Of a DNA stretch of 64,000 nucleotides, positions 39,345-47,878 are shown piece after piece. The stretch is from RFTU01 sp049423145 (GTDB lineage: Bacteria > Pseudomonadota > Gammaproteobacteria > Burkholderiales > Burkholderiaceae_C), in NCBI GenBank assembly GCA_049423145.1, contig JBMSQF010000002.1, positions 1 to 64,000 on the forward strand, given 5' to 3'. The notes beneath the pieces are model-generated. The model was not told the origin of the DNA, ran no database searches, and saw only the letters and a program-made list of their open reading frames with translations. Every line of letters begins with the position of its first letter. Position 1 is the first letter of the stretch. A program made the position numbers and the translations under genes.

Positions 39345-40037
39345 ATGGCTTCTTCCCTTGACCTGCAGGAGCAGGAACAGCTTGATCAACTCAAGGCCTT
39401 CTGGAACCGCTGGGGCAACCTGCTCACCTGGTTGCTCACGGCGGTGCTGCTGGCCTTTGCCGGCTACAACGGCTGGAACTGGTGGCAGCGCGACCAGGGA
39501 TTGAAGGCCAGCGCGCTGCATGCGGAGCTCGAGCGCGCAGCGCAGGCCGGTGAAATCGACCGCGTCACGGCCGCCTGGGGCGACCTCAAGGCGCGTTACC
39601 CGGGCTCGGTCTATTCGGGCCAAGGCGCCTTGCTGGCAGCCAAGGCGCTGATCGACAAGGGACGCAGCGAGGCCGCGCTGGAGCCCCTGCAGTGGGCGGC
39701 CGAATCGGCCAAGGATCCCGGTCTTCAGGTCCTGGCCCGCCTGCGCTGGGCTGGTGTACTGCTGGATCAGGGCAAGGCCCAGGATGCCTTGCCGGTGTTG
39801 GACAAGGCCCGCGGCGCCGGATTCGATCCACTGGTGGACGACCGCCGGGCAGATGCGCTCATGGCATTGGAGAAGGCTGATGAGGCCCGGGAGGCCTTGA
39901 AGGCGGCCTACAAGTCCATGCCGCAGGACCTGGACTACCGGCGCGTCATCGAGGCCAAGCTCATGTCGCTGGGTGTTGATCCCGCGGAGGTGGTCCCGCC
40001 CGTCAAGCCCACGGATTCGACGAAGGCCGCCTCATGA
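39345..40037 (+). CDS. yfgM: YfgM-like TPR membrane protein
   Basis: Inner-membrane protein with a periplasmic TPR domain that works with PpiD at the Sec translocon. The 230-residue protein begins with a short cytoplasmic tail, has one transmembrane helix (about 28-45, LLTWLLTAVLLAFAGYNGW) and then TPR helices including ARLRWAGVLLDQGKAQDAL. Its place between hisS and bamB is the conserved one. Coupled to bamB by ATGA. Confidence 0.9.
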   Translation: MASSLDLQEQEQLDQLKAFWNRWGNLLTWLLTAVLLAFAGYNGWNWWQRDQGLKASALHAELERAAQAGEIDRVTAAWGDLKARYPGSVYSGQGALLAAKALIDKGRSEAALEPLQWAAESAKDPGLQVLARLRWAGVLLDQGKAQDALPVLDKARGAGFDPLVDDRRADALMALEKADEAREALKAAYKSMPQDLDYRRVIEAKLMSLGVDPAEVVPPVKPTDSTKAAS

Positions 40038-41173
40038 GGACCCGCACGATGATCCAGGTGCCGAAGTCCGTTTGGGCGCTGGTCCTGGCGGCGACGGTGC
40101 TGACGGGCTGTTCGCTGATGTCCGACAAGCCCAAGCCCGCGCCGCTGGAAAAGCTGGACGCCGGTGCCTCGGCCGCGCTCCTGTGGTCGACCTCCGATGG
40201 GCGCGTGGACTTTCCGATGCAGCCTGCCGTGACCACCAGCCGCGTGGCAACAGCCTCATCCGACGGCACGGTCACGGTCCGTGAGCTCGAGCGAGCGACT
40301 GTGGTCTGGTCGTTCAAGGTCGGTTCGCGGCTGGCCGCGGGTGTCGGTTTCGACGGGGAGAGGGCGGCCGTGGTCACGGCCAACAATGAGTTGGTGGTCC
40401 TGGCGTCCTCGCGCGTCCTGTGGCGCAAACGGCTGGCCTCACGGGTGAGTACGGCCCCCTTGGTGGCCGGTGAGCGCGTTTTTGTGCTGGGACTGGACCG
40501 CGCCGTGGAGGCCTATGACGCCTTGGATGGCCGCTATCTCTGGCGCTTGCAGCGCACATCCGATCCGCTGTCGGTCATCCTCAACGGTGTGCTGATGCCC
40601 ATGGGCGACACCTTGGTGGTGGGGCAGGGCGCCCGGTTGGTGGGCATCGACCCGAACCGCGGCAGCGTTCGCTGGGACCTGCCCTTGGCCACGCCCCGGG
40701 GGTCCAATGAAGTCGAGCGCCTGGCGGATCTGGTGGGGCCCGCTTTGCGTCAGGGGGATGTCGTCTGCGCGCGGGCCTTCCAATCTGCGGTGGCCTGTGC
40801 TGATGTGGCGCGTGGCACCTTGCGCTGGACCCGCAATGCCGGGGGTATCGGGCCCGTGGGCGGCAATGCGTCTGTCGTGGTGGGTGGCGATGCCAGTGAC
40901 CGCATGAGCGGCTGGAGAGCCGAGTCTGGTGAACTGCTGTGGAGCCATGAGCGATTCCTGCATCGGGGCCTTGGCGGCGTCGCCGCTTGGGGCGGCTGGA
41001 TCGCCGTGGGCGATGCTCAGGGGCAGGTGCACGTGATGGATCCGGCCAACGGCCAGACCGTGATGCGCTTGAGCACGGACGGGGGTGCGATCGAAGCGGC
41101 TCCCCGCGTGGTGGGCCGGGTGATGGTGGTGGCCACCCGCAAGGGCGGCGTCTACGCGTGGCGCGCGCCCTGA
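40034..41173 (+). CDS. bamB: BamB, outer-membrane assembly lipoprotein
   Basis: Beta-propeller lipoprotein of the BAM complex. The 379-residue precursor has signal TVLTGC (Cys26) and PQQ-like propeller blades, including VVWSFKVGSRLAAGV and YDALDGRYLWRLQ. Context yfgM-bamB-der matches other beta- and gamma-proteobacteria. An ATG at residue 6 is an alternative start and would leave a still functional signal peptide. Confidence 0.93.
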   Translation: MRTRTMIQVPKSVWALVLAATVLTGCSLMSDKPKPAPLEKLDAGASAALLWSTSDGRVDFPMQPAVTTSRVATASSDGTVTVRELERATVVWSFKVGSRLAAGVGFDGERAAVVTANNELVVLASSRVLWRKRLASRVSTAPLVAGERVFVLGLDRAVEAYDALDGRYLWRLQRTSDPLSVILNGVLMPMGDTLVVGQGARLVGIDPNRGSVRWDLPLATPRGSNEVERLADLVGPALRQGDVVCARAFQSAVACADVARGTLRWTRNAGGIGPVGGNASVVVGGDASDRMSGWRAESGELLWSHERFLHRGLGGVAAWGGWIAVGDAQGQVHVMDPANGQTVMRLSTDGGAIEAAPRVVGRVMVVATRKGGVYAWRAP

Positions 41174-41210
41174 CCCGACCCCGCCAGGCTGGCCCGAGCA
41201 GCCCCGCGCC

Positions 41211-42554
41211 ATGAAACCCGTCGTCGCCCTGGTGGGCCGGCCCAATGTGGGCAAGTCCACGCTGTTCAATCGCATCACCAAGAGCCGGGATGCGATCGTC
41301 GCCGATTACGCAGGACTCACCCGCGACCGTCATTACGGCGACGCGCGCCACGGCGGGCAGGCGTTCATCGTCATCGACACCGGCGGCTTCGAGCCGGAAA
41401 AGCCCTCCGGCGTGGTGGCCGAGATGGCCAAGCAGACCCGGCAGGCCGTGGCCGAGGCCGATGCCGTGGTGTTCGTGGTCGATGTGCGCTCGGGGCTCTC
41501 CGCGCAGGATGCCGACATCGCCCGCTATCTGCGCTCGGTCAACAAGCGCACCCACCTGGCGGTGAACAAGGCCGAGGGCATGGCCGACTCACCGCTGCTG
41601 GCCGAGTTTCACGAGCTGGGCATGGGTGAGCCGCACCCGGTCTCGGCGGCGCATGGGCAGGGGATCCGCAGTCTTCTGGATGCGGTCCTGGAGCCGTTTG
41701 AATTCGACGACGCGTTGGACGAGGGCCCGGACGAGGCGCCTGACGCACCCTTGCGTCTGGCCGTCGCCGGCCGGCCGAATGTGGGCAAGTCGACCCTGAT
41801 CAATACCTGGTTGGGTGAGGAGCGTCTCGTCGCCTTCGACCTGCCGGGGACCACGCGCGACGCGATCAAGGTCCCGCTGGAGCGTGCCGGGCGCCACTAC
41901 GAGATCATCGACACGGCGGGCCTTCGGCGCAAAGGTCGCGTATTCGAGGCCATCGAGAAGTTTTCGGTGGTCAAGACCCTACAAGCCATTGCCGACGCCC
42001 ATGTGGCGGTGCTGCTGATCGACGCCACCCAGGGTGTGGGTGAGCAGGATGCGCACATCGCGGGCTACATCCTGGAGTCCGGCCGGGCGGTGGTGATTGC
42101 CATCAACAAGTGGGACGCGATCGACAGCTACCAGCGGCAGATGCTGGAGCGGTCGATCGAGCAGCGCCTGGCCTTCCTCAAGTTTGCGCCCATCGCGCGC
42201 ATTTCAGCCCTCAAGCGCCAGGGCCTGGGGCCCTTGTGGAAGGCCATCGACGAGGTGCACGCCAGCGCCACGGCCAAGTTGTCCACGCCCGTGCTCACCC
42301 GTTTGCTGCATGAAGCGGTGGAGCACCAGCAGCCCAAGCGCGCCGGGGCTTTCCGGCCCAAGCTGCGTTATGCGCACCAGGGCGGGCGCAATCCGCCGGT
42401 CGTGGTCATCCACGGCACCAATTTGGAGCATGTGACCGACGCCTACAAGCGCTACCTCGAAGGCCGATTCAGGGAACATTTCAAGCTGGTTGGGACTCCC
42501 ATGCGCATCGAGTTCAAGAGTGGGCGCAACCCCTTCACCGACGAAAAGCGTTGA
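41211..42554 (+). CDS. der: GTPase Der (EngA), ribosome assembly
   Basis: Essential double GTPase needed for 50S subunit maturation. The 447-residue protein has two G domains: P-loop GRPNVGKSTLFN (9-20) and a second GRPNVGKSTLIN (near 187), each with its own DxxG and NK(A/W)(E/D) element, and a C-terminal KH-like domain ending GRNPFTDEKR. Confidence 0.97.
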   Translation: MKPVVALVGRPNVGKSTLFNRITKSRDAIVADYAGLTRDRHYGDARHGGQAFIVIDTGGFEPEKPSGVVAEMAKQTRQAVAEADAVVFVVDVRSGLSAQDADIARYLRSVNKRTHLAVNKAEGMADSPLLAEFHELGMGEPHPVSAAHGQGIRSLLDAVLEPFEFDDALDEGPDEAPDAPLRLAVAGRPNVGKSTLINTWLGEERLVAFDLPGTTRDAIKVPLERAGRHYEIIDTAGLRRKGRVFEAIEKFSVVKTLQAIADAHVAVLLIDATQGVGEQDAHIAGYILESGRAVVIAINKWDAIDSYQRQMLERSIEQRLAFLKFAPIARISALKRQGLGPLWKAIDEVHASATAKLSTPVLTRLLHEAVEHQQPKRAGAFRPKLRYAHQGGRNPPVVVIHGTNLEHVTDAYKRYLEGRFREHFKLVGTPMRIEFKSGRNPFTDEKR

Positions 42555-42594
42555 ATGGGCCGCTGCCCCCGGCACCGGGCCATGACCATGCCCA

Positions 42595-42626
42595 TTGACA
42601 GGTCGGGCCGTCCGGCTTGTGTTAAT
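42595..42626 (+). promoter_or_regulatory. Probable hfq promoter
   Basis: TTGACA (42595-42600) is a perfect -35 box. The -10 is less clear: TTGTGT at 17 bp spacing or GTTAAT at 20 bp (42621-42626). Transcription would begin near 42630-42633, downstream of the in-frame ATG at 42625, supporting translation of hfq from the GTG at 42661. Confidence 0.5.
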
Positions 42627-42660
42627 GTCCCGAAACAAACACTTCAACACGGAAGATATC

Positions 42661-42906
42661 GTGAGCAACAAAGGCCAGCTTCTGCAGGATCCGTTCCTCA
42701 ACCTTTTGCGCAAGGAACATGTACCGGTGTCCATCTACCTGGTCAATGGCATCAAGCTTCAGGGGCATATCGAGTCCTTTGACCAGTACGTGGTGCTGCT
42801 GCGCAACACGGTGACGCAGATGGTCTACAAGCACGCCATTTCAACTGTCGTACCCGGGCGAGCCGTGAACTTCCACGCACAGGACACCACCCAGGACCCC
42901 CAATAG
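42661..42906 (+). CDS. hfq: RNA chaperone Hfq
   Basis: Hexameric Sm-like chaperone for small RNA-mRNA pairing. The 81-residue product reads MSNKGQLLQDPFLNLLRKEH with Sm1 (VYLVNGIKLQG region) and Sm2 YKHAISTVVPGRAV, the normal Hfq core with a short acidic tail. The GTG at 42661 is chosen: GGAAG lies about 6 nt upstream, all homologues begin at this residue, and the alternative ATG at 42625 falls in the predicted promoter. It ends in TAG and is 4 nt from hflX. Confidence 0.95.
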   Translation: MSNKGQLLQDPFLNLLRKEHVPVSIYLVNGIKLQGHIESFDQYVVLLRNTVTQMVYKHAISTVVPGRAVNFHAQDTTQDPQ

Positions 42907-42910
42907 GGCC

Positions 42911-44134
42911 ATGGGTGTTCACCGCGTCGACAACACCGCCGCACCCGCCAACCGCGTGGTGCTGGTGGGTGTTGATCTGGGTCCCGACTCGCCGTTCGAG
43001 GCCACCCTCGACGAGCTCGCGCAGCTCGCCGAGTCCGCCGGTGACCGACCGGTGGCGCGCCTGACCGCCCGCCGCAAGTCACCGGACCCCGCGCTGTTCG
43101 TGGGCAGCGGCAAGGCCGAGGAAATCAAGTCGATGGTGACCGAGCAGGGTGCGCATGGCGTGCTGTTCGACCAGGCTTTGTCGCCGGCTCAACAGCGCAA
43201 TCTGGAGCGTTTTCTGGGTGTGCCCGTGGCCGATCGAACCGCGCTCATCCTGGAAATCTTCGCCCAGCGAGCGCAAAGCCACGAGGGCAAGCTCCAGGTG
43301 GAACTGGCGCGCTTGCAGTATGTGGCCACCCGCCTGGTGCGGCGCTGGAGTCACCTCGAGCGGCAGCAGGGCGGTATCGGCCAGCGCGGCGGCCCGGGTG
43401 AGACCCAGATCGAGTTGGATCGCCGAATGATCGGTGAGCGGATCAAGTCGGTGCAGGCCCGTCTGGAGAAGGTCAAGCGGCAGCGCAGCACCCAACGCCG
43501 TTCCCGCGAGCGTTCCGGTTCCTTTCGGGTTTCGCTGGTTGGCTACACCAACGCGGGAAAGAGCACCTTGTTCAATACCTTGGTGAAGGCGCGCACCTAC
43601 GCTGCTGACCAACTCTTCGCCACCTTGGACACGACAACCCGCCAACTGTGGCTGGAGCAGGCCGGCCGTGCCGTGTCCCTGTCAGACACCGTGGGCTTCA
43701 TCCGCGATCTGCCGCACAAACTCGTGGAGGCCTTTGAAGCCACGCTGCTCGAAGCAGCCGATGCCGATCTGCTGCTGCATGTGGTCGATGCGGCCAATCC
43801 ACAGGCCGCCGAACAGATCCATGAGGTGCAGCGCGTGCTGGAGGAAATTGGGGCCGAGCGTGTACCGCAGATTCTGGTGTTCAACAAGATCGACGCGCTT
43901 GAACCCTCACGCCAGCCACGGCAGCCCTTGGATGAGATCGAGCGCGAAGGGGGTACTCGCAGCCCCCGCGTCTTCGTCAGCGCCGTCACCGGCCAGGGGC
44001 TGGATGCGCTGCGCAGCCTGATTGCCCAAGCCGCTTCCGCCGTTTCGCAGCCGGTGGGCCCGGCCTCACCCGATCCCCGATTTGAACCCGTCCTCTCGGC
44101 CTCTTCGACAAACTGGTCGACCGCAACACCATGA
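42911..44134 (+). CDS. hflX: GTPase HflX
   Basis: Ribosome-associated GTPase that splits stalled 70S ribosomes after stress. The 407-residue protein has the N-terminal HflX domain with GGIGQRGGPGETQIELDRR and a G domain with P-loop GYTNAGKST (near 211) and DTVGFIRDLPH. It is in the hfq-hflX-hflK-hflC order seen in many proteobacteria and overlaps hflK by 4 nt. Confidence 0.96.
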   Translation: MGVHRVDNTAAPANRVVLVGVDLGPDSPFEATLDELAQLAESAGDRPVARLTARRKSPDPALFVGSGKAEEIKSMVTEQGAHGVLFDQALSPAQQRNLERFLGVPVADRTALILEIFAQRAQSHEGKLQVELARLQYVATRLVRRWSHLERQQGGIGQRGGPGETQIELDRRMIGERIKSVQARLEKVKRQRSTQRRSRERSGSFRVSLVGYTNAGKSTLFNTLVKARTYAADQLFATLDTTTRQLWLEQAGRAVSLSDTVGFIRDLPHKLVEAFEATLLEAADADLLLHVVDAANPQAAEQIHEVQRVLEEIGAERVPQILVFNKIDALEPSRQPRQPLDEIEREGGTRSPRVFVSAVTGQGLDALRSLIAQAASAVSQPVGPASPDPRFEPVLSASSTNWSTATP

Positions 44135-45390
44135 ACCTCTTTGCACGTTTGCGCCAACGGCTCAGCCGTGGCTGGCTGATCTTCAACGAAGGAGGCCGCC
44201 CGCAAGGTCCGCCCGACCTGGATGAACTTTGGCGTGACTTCAATCGCAAGCTCTCGGGACTGCTGTCCGGTCGAGGAGGGCGCGGCGGCTCTGGCGGAAA
44301 CGGTTCCTCCGATGGCCCGAGCGGCGGTGGAAAGCCCGATCTCAAAGGGGCCGGTGTCGGGGCGGGCGTCATCGCCGCTGTGGTGGGCCTCATCTGGCTG
44401 GGCAGCGGATTCTTCATCGTGCAGGAAGGCCAACAGGCGGTGGTCACCTCCTTCGGCAAGTACAGCCACACCTCCGACGCTGGCTTCCAGTGGCGCTTCC
44501 CCTATCCCTTCCAAGCCCACGAGACGGTTCCGGTGACGCAACTGCGCTCGCTCGAGGTGGGCCGCAGCGGCGTGGTTCAGGCCACCGGCCTGCGCGACTC
44601 TTCCATGCTCACCCAGGACGAGAACATCGTCGACATCCGCTTCACGGTGCAGTACGGCTTGTAGGTTGCACGGGCCTACCTGTTTGAGAACCGCGGCCCT
44701 GACGAGGCGGTGATCCAGGCCAGTGAGTCGGCCGTTCGGGAGATCGTGGGGCGCAGCAGAGTCGATCAGGTGCTCTACGAGCAGCGAGATGCCATCGCGG
44801 CGGACTTGGTGAAGTCGGTGCAGGCCCAGCTCGACCGGCTGGGCTCCGGAATCGTGGTGGCCAACATCAATGTGCAGAACGTGCAGGTTCCGGAGCAGGT
44901 TCAGGCGGCCTTCAACGATGCGGTCAAGGCCGGCGCGGACCGCGACCGCCTGAAGAATGAGGGCCAGGCCTACGCCAGTGATGTCATTCCCAAGGCACGT
45001 GGTACGGCTGCGCGCTTGCTGGAGGAAGCCGAGGGTTATCGCGCGCGGGTGGTGGCGCAGGCGGAAGGTGACTCGCAGCGATTCAAGTCGGTGCTTGCCG
45101 AGTACAAGAAGGCGCCTGCCGTGACCCGCGACCGCATGTATATCGAGACGATGCAGCAGGTCTACCAGAATGTGAGCAAGGTGATGATCGACAGCCGTGC
45201 GAATTCCAGCCTGCTGTACCTGCCCTTGGACCGCATCCTGCAGCAGAGCGTGGCCGGACTGCCCGGCGCTCCTGCTGCGCCGGCGGCGGGCACGGGCGCT
45301 GGTGTGCCTGAGGCCAGCAACAGCCCGGCCGCAGCCGCCGACACCCGGTCCCGCGACGGTCAGCGCACCCGCGATCGCGACGCCCGCTGA
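44131..45390 (+). pseudogene. hflK: hflK interrupted by one in-frame TAG codon
   Basis: HflK and HflC form the inner-membrane SPFH cage around protease FtsH. Reading from the ATG at 44131, the frame encodes a Gly-rich cytoplasmic tail, a transmembrane helix (about 75-97) and the start of the SPFH domain, then meets TAG at 44662-44664 after residue 177 (TVQYGL). The same frame continues with ARAYLFENRGPDEAV and the rest of HflK to 45390 with no other defect. Homologues usually have Lys or another polar residue here, so AAG to TAG by one base is the simplest account. A GTG at 44710 with GAGG upstream could restart translation. Sequencing error, recent nonsense mutation or readthrough cannot be told apart here. 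Confidence 0.85.
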
Positions 45391-45409
45391 CGCCTGAAGG
45401 ATTCGAAAC

Positions 45410-46303
45410 ATGAACAAGATTGGAATGTGGGTTGCCGGTGCGCTGGCGCTGTTGATGATGGCATCCTCGATGCTCTTCGTTGTGGACCAGCGTCAGGTGG
45501 GTGTGGTGTACGCGCTTGGTGAAATCAAGGAAGTGATCACGGAGCCCGGGCTGAAGTGGAAGATGCCCCCGCCCCTGCAGAACGTGGTGTTTCTCGACAA
45601 GCGCATCCAGACGCTGGACAGCCCGGAAACGCGGCCGATCTTCACCGCTGAGAAGAAGAGCCTGATCATCGATTGGCTGGTCAAGTGGCGAATCGCCGAG
45701 CCGCGGCAGTTCATCCGCAACAACGGCGTGGACCTGCGGAATCTGGAAAACCGCCTCTCTCCGGTGGTTCAGGCGGCCTTCAACGAGGAAATCACCAAGC
45801 GCACGGTCAGTGGCGTGCTCGCGGCCGACCGTGACAAGGTGATGAATGGGGTGCGCGAGCGTCTGGCCGATGAGGCCAAGTCCTTCGGTATCGAGATCAT
45901 CGACGTTCGCATCAAGCGCGTGGACTTCGTCGCGGACATCACCGATGCGGTCTACCGCCGCATGGAGTCCGAGCGCAAACAGGTGGCCAACGAGCTGCGC
46001 TCTCAGGGCACGGCCGAGGGCGAAAAGATCCGCGCGGATGCCGATCGACAGCGTGAGGTCATCATTGCCGAGGCGTACCGCGATGCGCAGAAGATCAAAG
46101 GCGAGGGCGACGGCAAGGCTTCGGCTCTCTACGCGGAATCTTTCGGACGCGACCCGCAGTTCGCGCAGTTCTATCGCAGCCTGGAAGCCTACCGAGCCAC
46201 CTTCCGCAACAAATCGGATGTCATGGTGATGGACCCCTCCAGCGATTTCTTCAAGGCCATGCGCGGCAGTGGGGCCAGCGGCGCTCCGGCGCCCGCGCGC
46301 TGA
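45410..46303 (+). CDS. hflC: HflC, SPFH-domain modulator of FtsH
   Basis: Partner of HflK in the membrane complex that modulates FtsH. The 297-residue protein has an N-terminal signal anchor (MNKIGMWVAGALALLMMASS), an SPFH domain including VDQRQVGVVYALGEIKEVI and IDVRIKRVDFV, and a long helical region with YRRMESERKQVANELRSQG. It is intact, which makes the amber codon in hflK more notable. Confidence 0.95.
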   Translation: MNKIGMWVAGALALLMMASSMLFVVDQRQVGVVYALGEIKEVITEPGLKWKMPPPLQNVVFLDKRIQTLDSPETRPIFTAEKKSLIIDWLVKWRIAEPRQFIRNNGVDLRNLENRLSPVVQAAFNEEITKRTVSGVLAADRDKVMNGVRERLADEAKSFGIEIIDVRIKRVDFVADITDAVYRRMESERKQVANELRSQGTAEGEKIRADADRQREVIIAEAYRDAQKIKGEGDGKASALYAESFGRDPQFAQFYRSLEAYRATFRNKSDVMVMDPSSDFFKAMRGSGASGAPAPAR

Positions 46304-46361
46304 ACCGCGACGCCAGGAGCGTGAGCACGGTGCCCAGGGTTTGCGGCAAGGGACCCCTGCG

Positions 46362-46547
46362 GTGAGCGACGCTCTGTTGGCAGCTTTGGCACTGATGCTC
46401 ATCATCGAGGGGCTGCTGCCCACGCTCCATCCCGGCCTGTGGCGGCGCTTGTTCGAACAGGCCCTGCAGCTCAGCGACGGACAACTCCGTTTCATGGGCA
46501 TGGCGAGCGTCCTGGCGGGCCTGGCCCTTTGGCATCTTCTGTTCTAA
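46362..46547 (+). CDS. DUF2065 (YjeT-like) small membrane protein
   Basis: A 61-residue protein with two hydrophobic helices (DALLAALALMLIIEGLLPTL and MASVLAGLALWHLLF) and the typical DUF2065 GLLPxLxPxxWRR motif, here GLLPTLHPGLWRR. The start is GTG at 46362. Its position after hflC is conserved in proteobacteria. Function unknown. Confidence 0.85.
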   Translation: MSDALLAALALMLIIEGLLPTLHPGLWRRLFEQALQLSDGQLRFMGMASVLAGLALWHLLF

Positions 46548-46634
46548 CGGGCCGCCCGGGTCTGCTTGGGCCCCTGTGCAGCTGCGGCTCTTACAATCTG
46601 CTATTTACGCGTTCCACAGCGCCCGCGCCCATCC

Positions 46635-47825
46635 ATGTCTTCCGCCTGGCTATTGCCCGAGCACCTCGCAGACGTTCTGCCCTCGGAGGCCAAGCGCATC
46701 GAGGGGCTTCGCCGCGCCCTGACCGACGAGGCCCAGGCCTACGGCTATGAGTTGGTGATTCCGCCCCTGGTCGAGCACCTGGATTCGCTGCTTTCAGGGA
46801 CTGGCCGCACCTTGGGCTTGCAGACCTTCAAGCTCGTCGATCAGCTCTCCGGCCGCACCTTGGGTCTGCGCGCCGACACCACACCGCAGGTGGCCAGGAT
46901 CGATGCGCACCTGCTCAACCGTTCGGGCGTGGTGCGCCTGTGCTACTGCGGTCCGGTCGTCCACACGCGCCCTGCAGGCCCCTGGGCCACCCGGGAACCG
47001 CTTCAGTTCGGCGCTGAACTTTACGGACATGCGGGTCTTGAAGCGGATCTGGAGGTCTTGGAACTGGCCCTGGATGGCCTGCGTGGGGCCGGTGTGAGCG
47101 ACCCCGTACTGGACCTGGGTGATGCGCGCATCGCGTGCACCCTGATCGATGCGCTGGCGGTTGATGCGGCCACCCGTTCGCTTCTGTTGGGCGCGCTGGC
47201 CGCCAAGGATGGGCCTGCGCTGACCGAGGCGCTCGTCCCTCACGCGGGCCACGAGGCGGCCAAGGCGCTGCTGGAATTGCCGCGTCTGTACGGCACCGAA
47301 TCCAGGGCGAAGTCGATGCTGGCCGCCGCCTCGGCCGCATTGCCGGCCTGGCCTTCCATTCGACGGGCTTTGGACGACCTTGCGTGGATCGTGCGTCACG
47401 TGCAGGCCACGCATCCCGATGTCCGAATCGGCCTGGACCTGGCCGATCTGGGCGGGCAGGACTATTACAGTGGCATCCGCTTCAGCGTGATGGGCGCGGC
47501 GGCCCAGCAGGTTCTGGCCCAAGGGGGGCGCTACGACCATGTGGGCCGTGTCTTCGGTCGCGAGCGCGCGGCAGTGGGTTTCAGCTTGGATCTCAAGGCC
47601 TTGTCGCAGGCGCTCAATGCTTCGGGCCCGCAGCCCGCGCCCCGCCCGGCCATTCGGGCTCCCTGGTCCGAGGATGCCGCTTTGCGCGCCGCCGTGCGGT
47701 CCCTGCGCTCGCAGGGAGAAACCGTGGTCTGCATCCTTCCTGGCCATGAGCATGAGGCTCAGGAATTCGCCTGCGACCGTGAACTCGTCGCGGTCTCGGG
47801 CCGGTGGGTCCTTCAGGCGATCTGA
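46635..47825 (+). CDS. hisZ: HisZ, ATP phosphoribosyltransferase regulatory subunit
   Basis: HisS-like regulatory subunit required by the short form of HisG in histidine biosynthesis. The 396-residue protein resembles class II synthetases (motif 2-like RLCYCGPVVHTR) but lacks the full histidine signature of HisS at 38.0 kb. Its presence implies that this organism has short-form HisG elsewhere. TACAAT at 46592-46597 may be its -10 box. It precedes purA, the usual Burkholderiales order. Confidence 0.9.
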   Translation: MSSAWLLPEHLADVLPSEAKRIEGLRRALTDEAQAYGYELVIPPLVEHLDSLLSGTGRTLGLQTFKLVDQLSGRTLGLRADTTPQVARIDAHLLNRSGVVRLCYCGPVVHTRPAGPWATREPLQFGAELYGHAGLEADLEVLELALDGLRGAGVSDPVLDLGDARIACTLIDALAVDAATRSLLLGALAAKDGPALTEALVPHAGHEAAKALLELPRLYGTESRAKSMLAAASAALPAWPSIRRALDDLAWIVRHVQATHPDVRIGLDLADLGGQDYYSGIRFSVMGAAAQQVLAQGGRYDHVGRVFGRERAAVGFSLDLKALSQALNASGPQPAPRPAIRAPWSEDAALRAAVRSLRSQGETVVCILPGHEHEAQEFACDRELVAVSGRWVLQAI

Positions 47826-47878
47826 CCTCTGGTGTTTCACGGGATTGGGCGCCGCCTTCTTTTCAAGATCGACAAGAC

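Noticed and set aside
42625..42660. ATG at 42625 as the hfq start
   Set aside because: It lies in or before the predicted -10 and transcription start, has no ribosome-binding site and adds 12 residues absent from homologues.
44662..44664. Pyrrolysine or genome-wide amber recoding
   Set aside because: TAG ends bchP, rluD, hfq and the S46 peptidase gene at the expected protein ends, and no pyl genes are seen in the window.
43597..45417. 606-codon open frame on the minus strand across hflX and hflK
   Set aside because: It is the antisense shadow of hflX/hflK/hflC in GC-rich DNA and shows no family motifs. The sense strand carries clear HflX and HflK domains.
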